Origin: CALMKX01 sp036274895
GTDB taxonomy: Bacteria; Acidobacteriota; Thermoanaerobaculia; Multivoradales; SZUA-115
Length of the DNA stretch: 64,000 nt
Direction of reading: 5' to 3'
Assembly (NCBI GenBank): GCA_036274895.1
Contig: DASUEU010000049.1
Span: 1 to 64,000, forward strand
In this document: piece after piece, positions 61,795-64,000 of the stretch
Layout of the letters: every line of letters starts with the position of its first letter
Position numbering within the stretch: the stretch's first letter is position 1
Position numbers and translations under genes: made by a program
Notes under the pieces: model-generated
Seen by the model: only the letters and a program-made list of their open reading frames with translations
Told to the model about the DNA's origin: nothing
Database searches by the model: none

Positions 61795-62205
61795 TCACTC
61801 GGCGGCCCCGAGGATTTCGGAGCGCCCCCACTGCAGGAAGTGCCGGTCGAAAGCGAAGGCCGCGCCAACTCCTCGAGCGTCGATCACCGCGAACGAGATC
61901 GCGTCGCAGAGGCTCCAGTCCTTGTCGGCGTGCCGCGCCAGGATCGCCCTGGCCTTCTCCACTTCGTGGGGCAAGGCGGCCAGCACCGGCAGACCGCCCG
62001 CCAGCAGCCACTCCCGGGCGAGCAGGCGGCCGAGCCGGCGGATCAGCAGGGCATGGGTCTCGGCCTCGATGTAGTTGGTGACGAAGCTCGGCCGGCCCTC
62101 GGCCGCGATCTGCCGGGCGATCTCGGCAGCCCGCAAGTGACAGCTGTCGTCGGCGTCGAGCAAGGCGAGGATGGCGCTCGAGTCCCAGAGGACGGCGCGG
62201 CGCAT
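61795..62205 (-). CDS. PIN-domain toxin (VapC-like)
   Basis: 136 residues. PIN-fold ribonuclease with acidic residues at VLWDSSAILALLDADD (first Asp), NYIEAETHALL (Glu), WSLCDAISFAVIDARG (Asp) and FAFDRHF (Asp), the four positions of an active PIN site. Such proteins cleave RNA (tRNA or rRNA) when freed from the antitoxin. The ATG at 62205 overlaps the antitoxin stop (ATGA). It lies convergent with the formate dehydrogenase operon with only 11 bases between stops. Confidence 0.87.
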   Translation of the reverse strand: MRRAVLWDSSAILALLDADDSCHLRAAEIARQIAAEGRPSFVTNYIEAETHALLIRRLGRLLAREWLLAGGLPVLAALPHEVEKARAILARHADKDWSLCDAISFAVIDARGVGAAFAFDRHFLQWGRSEILGAAE

Positions 62206-62531
62206 CAGGAATCCAGGATCGAGTACTTGTCCTGCGAGCCGGGGCCCTGGCCGCCGCTGCGGCCGGCGCCGACCAGCCGGAAGATGGGGTGATCGGGTCC
62301 GAGAGAAGGGGGTGACATTGGCGTCTCCTGCTGCTTGCTCAAGGAGTCGAGCGCCTCGAGGGGGATCAGCCGGCGACCCCCCGACCGGACGCTGGCGAGA
62401 GCCCCTCGACGCAACATCCTCCAGACGGTGGACTCCGACAACCCGAGGTGAGCACTGGCCTCCCTCACGTTGAGGAGGGTCGGGGACGACCCGGGGGTGG
62501 CTGGGTCGGTCGGCGGCTGATGGGGAATCAT
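62205..62531 (-). CDS. Excisionase/MerR-type HTH protein, probable antitoxin of the PIN toxin
   Basis: 108 residues from ATG 62531 (an in-frame TTG at 62576 is an alternative). A compact helix-turn-helix of the excisionase/HTH_17 class occupies about 18-66 (LLNVREASAHLGLSESTVWR; LRRGALASVRSGGRRLIPLE), followed by a disordered Pro/Gly-rich tail likely to wrap around the toxin. The one-base stop/start overlap with the PIN gene supports a toxin-antitoxin pair and probable autoregulation. This HTH type is less usual for VapC partners than AbrB or RHH folds. A TTGACA (62576-62571, minus) could be a -35 element. Confidence 0.75.
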   Translation of the reverse strand: MIPHQPPTDPATPGSSPTLLNVREASAHLGLSESTVWRMLRRGALASVRSGGRRLIPLEALDSLSKQQETPMSPPSLGPDHPIFRLVGAGRSGGQGPGSQDKYSILDS

Positions 62532-62588
62532 GGTCGGAGTCTGGCATGGTCTCGATCTCTCCGTCAATCCTGTCAAAGGACGTTGCTG

Positions 62589-64000
62589 CTATCGCAGCCG
62601 CCGGTCCAGGGCCCGGTACTGGATGGCCTCGGCGACGTGGGCGGGGCGTAGGGCGTCGCTACCCTCCAGGTCCGCGAGGGTGCGCGCCACCTTGAGCACC
62701 CGATCGAGGGCTCGAGCGGAGAGGCCGAGCCGCTCGTAGGCCTGGTCGAGGAGGCGTTGGCCGGTGTCGTCGAGGGCGCAGTGCTCGCGCATGGCGGCGG
62801 GGCTCATGCGGGCGTTGACGGGAGGGCCACCGGTGGAGGTGAAGCGCTCGCGCTGGCGGCTCCGAGCTGCTTCCACGCGGCGGGCCACGACCACCGTGCT
62901 CTCGCCGGAGGGGGCCTTGAGGTCGGCCAGAGGCAGAGGGCCGACCTCGACGTGGAGGTCGATGCGGTCGAGCAGGGGGCCCGAGATCCTCGCCCGGTAG
63001 CGCTCGACCGCGTGGGGGTTGCAGCGGCACTCGGTGCGGGGATCCCCGAGGTGGCCGCAGGGGCAGGGATTCATGGCCGCCACCAGGGCGAAGCGAGCCG
63101 GGAAGCGCATTCGCGCCCTGGCCCGACAGATCGATACCTCGCCATCTTCGAGCGGTTGGCGCAGGGCTTCCAGGGCCTCGCGCCGGAACTCAGGCAGCTC
63201 GTCGAGGAACAGCACGCCGTGGTGCGCCAGGCTGGCCTCACCCGGCCGGGGCTGGCTGCCGCCACCGACTAGGGCCGCTTCGCTGGTGCTGGAGTGGGGG
63301 CTACGGAACGGCCGGGTGGTGATCAAGCGGGAGAGGGGATCGTCGCTCACCATGCCGTGCACTTTGGTGACCTCGATGGACTCATCGAGGGCGAGCGGCG
63401 GCAGCAGCCCCGGCATCCGCCGCGCGAGCATGGTTTTGCCCGAGCCGGGCGGCCCGATCAGCAGCAGGTTGTGGCCGCCCGCCGCGGCGATCTCGAGGGC
63501 CCGTTTGGCGCTCGCCTGGCCCCGGACGTCCGCGAGGTCGAGCACACCGCTCCTGCGATCGGTGCCGTCGAGGTCGGCGGGTAGGGTCTCGGGCAGGGGC
63601 TCCTCGCCCTTCAGGTGGGCCACAAGGGCCGCAAGGTTGGGCACACCGATCACCCGCGGCCCCCGCCGCAGGGCAGCCTGTGCCGCCACCGCCGCGGGCA
63701 GCAGCAGCTCGCTGACACCGATGCGGCTGGCGAGATCGGCGAAGGCCAGTGCGCCACGGATCGGGCGAAGCGAGCCATCCAGGCCCAGCTCGCCCGCCAG
63801 CAGCCGTCCCTCGAGCACGTCGAGGGGCAGCTGGCCGAGAGCGGCGAGCAACCCGACGGCGATGGCGACGTCGAGGTGGTTGCCTTCCTTGCGGAGGTCG
63901 GCGGGAGCCAGGCTCACCACCACCGAGCGAGGCGGCAGCTCGAAGCCGCTGTGGCGCAGGGCCGCGCGCACCCGCTCTCGGCTCTCCCGGACGGCGGCGT
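62589..64000 (-). CDS. comM: YifB/ComM family Mg-chelatase-like AAA+ ATPase, 5' end cut by the window edge
   Basis: At least 470 residues; the frame continues past 64000, where the missing part is about the first 40 residues of a family of about 500. An N-terminal Lon-like domain (RAALRHSGFELPPRSVVVSL, LAPADLRKEGNHLDVAIA) precedes the AAA+ domain with Walker A LLIGPPGSGKTMLARR, Walker B GVLFLDELPEFRREALEAL and arginine-finger region; a zinc region NPCPCGHLGDPRTECRCNPHA and the C-terminal Mg_chelatase_C domain (about 370-460) follow. ComM is a branch-migration helicase helping integration of transformed DNA. It lies 58 bases after the toxin-antitoxin pair on the same strand. Confidence 0.93.
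   Translation of the reverse strand, partial: AAVRESRERVRAALRHSGFELPPRSVVVSLAPADLRKEGNHLDVAIAVGLLAALGQLPLDVLEGRLLAGELGLDGSLRPIRGALAFADLASRIGVSELLLPAAVAAQAALRRGPRVIGVPNLAALVAHLKGEEPLPETLPADLDGTDRRSGVLDLADVRGQASAKRALEIAAAGGHNLLLIGPPGSGKTMLARRMPGLLPPLALDESIEVTKVHGMVSDDPLSRLITTRPFRSPHSSTSEAALVGGGSQPRPGEASLAHHGVLFLDELPEFRREALEALRQPLEDGEVSICRARARMRFPARFALVAAMNPCPCGHLGDPRTECRCNPHAVERYRARISGPLLDRIDLHVEVGPLPLADLKAPSGESTVVVARRVEAARSRQRERFTSTGGPPVNARMSPAAMREHCALDDTGQRLLDQAYERLGLSARALDRVLKVARTLADLEGSDALRPAHVAEAIQYRALDRRLR

Overview
The window is 64 kb of GC-rich (about 68-70% by eye), densely coded bacterial chromosome. Gene content suggests a free-living member of Acidobacteriota (Thermoanaerobaculia-like) or a Myxococcota-like lineage. 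The pointers are a Ser/Thr kinase with a TPR sensor region next to an FHA/sigma-54 activator, many secreted proteases, a YD-repeat (RHS) protein, a selenocysteine formate dehydrogenase and a bacterial mevalonate operon. The taxonomic call is an inference; no rRNA or ribosomal protein gene is present to fix it.

Layout. 1-139: truncated end of an IS481-like element. 320-11424 (+): asnS, an EamA transporter, an acyl-CoA dehydrogenase, two secreted proteins of unknown function, a kinase/FHA-sigma54 pair and a quinone oxidoreductase. 11468-15135 (-): a membrane protein, a secreted M35 metalloprotease and a secreted M1 aminopeptidase. 15188-21704 (-): a tight isoprenoid operon in the order polyprenyl synthase, type II IPP isomerase, HMG-CoA reductase/mevalonate kinase fusion, mevalonate-(di)phosphate decarboxylase, isopentenyl phosphate kinase. 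No phosphomevalonate kinase is present, which points to an alternative mevalonate pathway through isopentenyl phosphate. 21779-22419 (-): a small protein plus HNH nuclease pair. 22593-35834 (+): mscL-rimO-ribF-trxA-M24 peptidase-SGNH protein-carbamoyltransferase/methyltransferase fusion-RHS protein; from trxA onward the genes overlap by a few bases. 35848-36617: an immunity-like gene and an orphan RHS fragment. 36723-43622 (+): SxtJ-like and DUF5989-like membrane proteins, a HerA-like ATPase, a PlsB-like acyltransferase and a subtilase. 43705-47019 (+): a second, larger subtilase. 47119-56823 (-): ATP-grasp ligase, guaB, secA, an M23 peptidase, a Pcm/erythromycin-esterase fusion and an unknown alpha/alpha-toroid-like protein. 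57070-61783 (+): NAD-linked formate dehydrogenase with an in-frame UGA (selenocysteine). 61795-62531 (-): a PIN toxin/HTH antitoxin pair. 62589-64000 (-): ComM/YifB family ATPase, cut by the window edge.

Main points. (i) The formate dehydrogenase catalytic chain is read through TGA at 57319; a SECIS hairpin lies directly downstream with the same UGA-to-loop spacing as E. coli fdhF. Its usual N-terminal [4Fe-4S] domain is missing and is found instead at the C-terminus of the last gene of the operon, so an FdsA-type subunit appears to be split and permuted. (ii) The mevalonate operon combines a reductase-kinase fusion with isopentenyl phosphate kinase. (iii) An RHS toxin/immunity cassette and a decayed RHS tip sit inside a carbamoyltransferase/SxtJ/DUF5989 neighbourhood. 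(iv) Several transcription units share an extended -10 promoter of the form TGnTAGANT; in two cases it lies so close to the start codon that the mRNA would be nearly leaderless.
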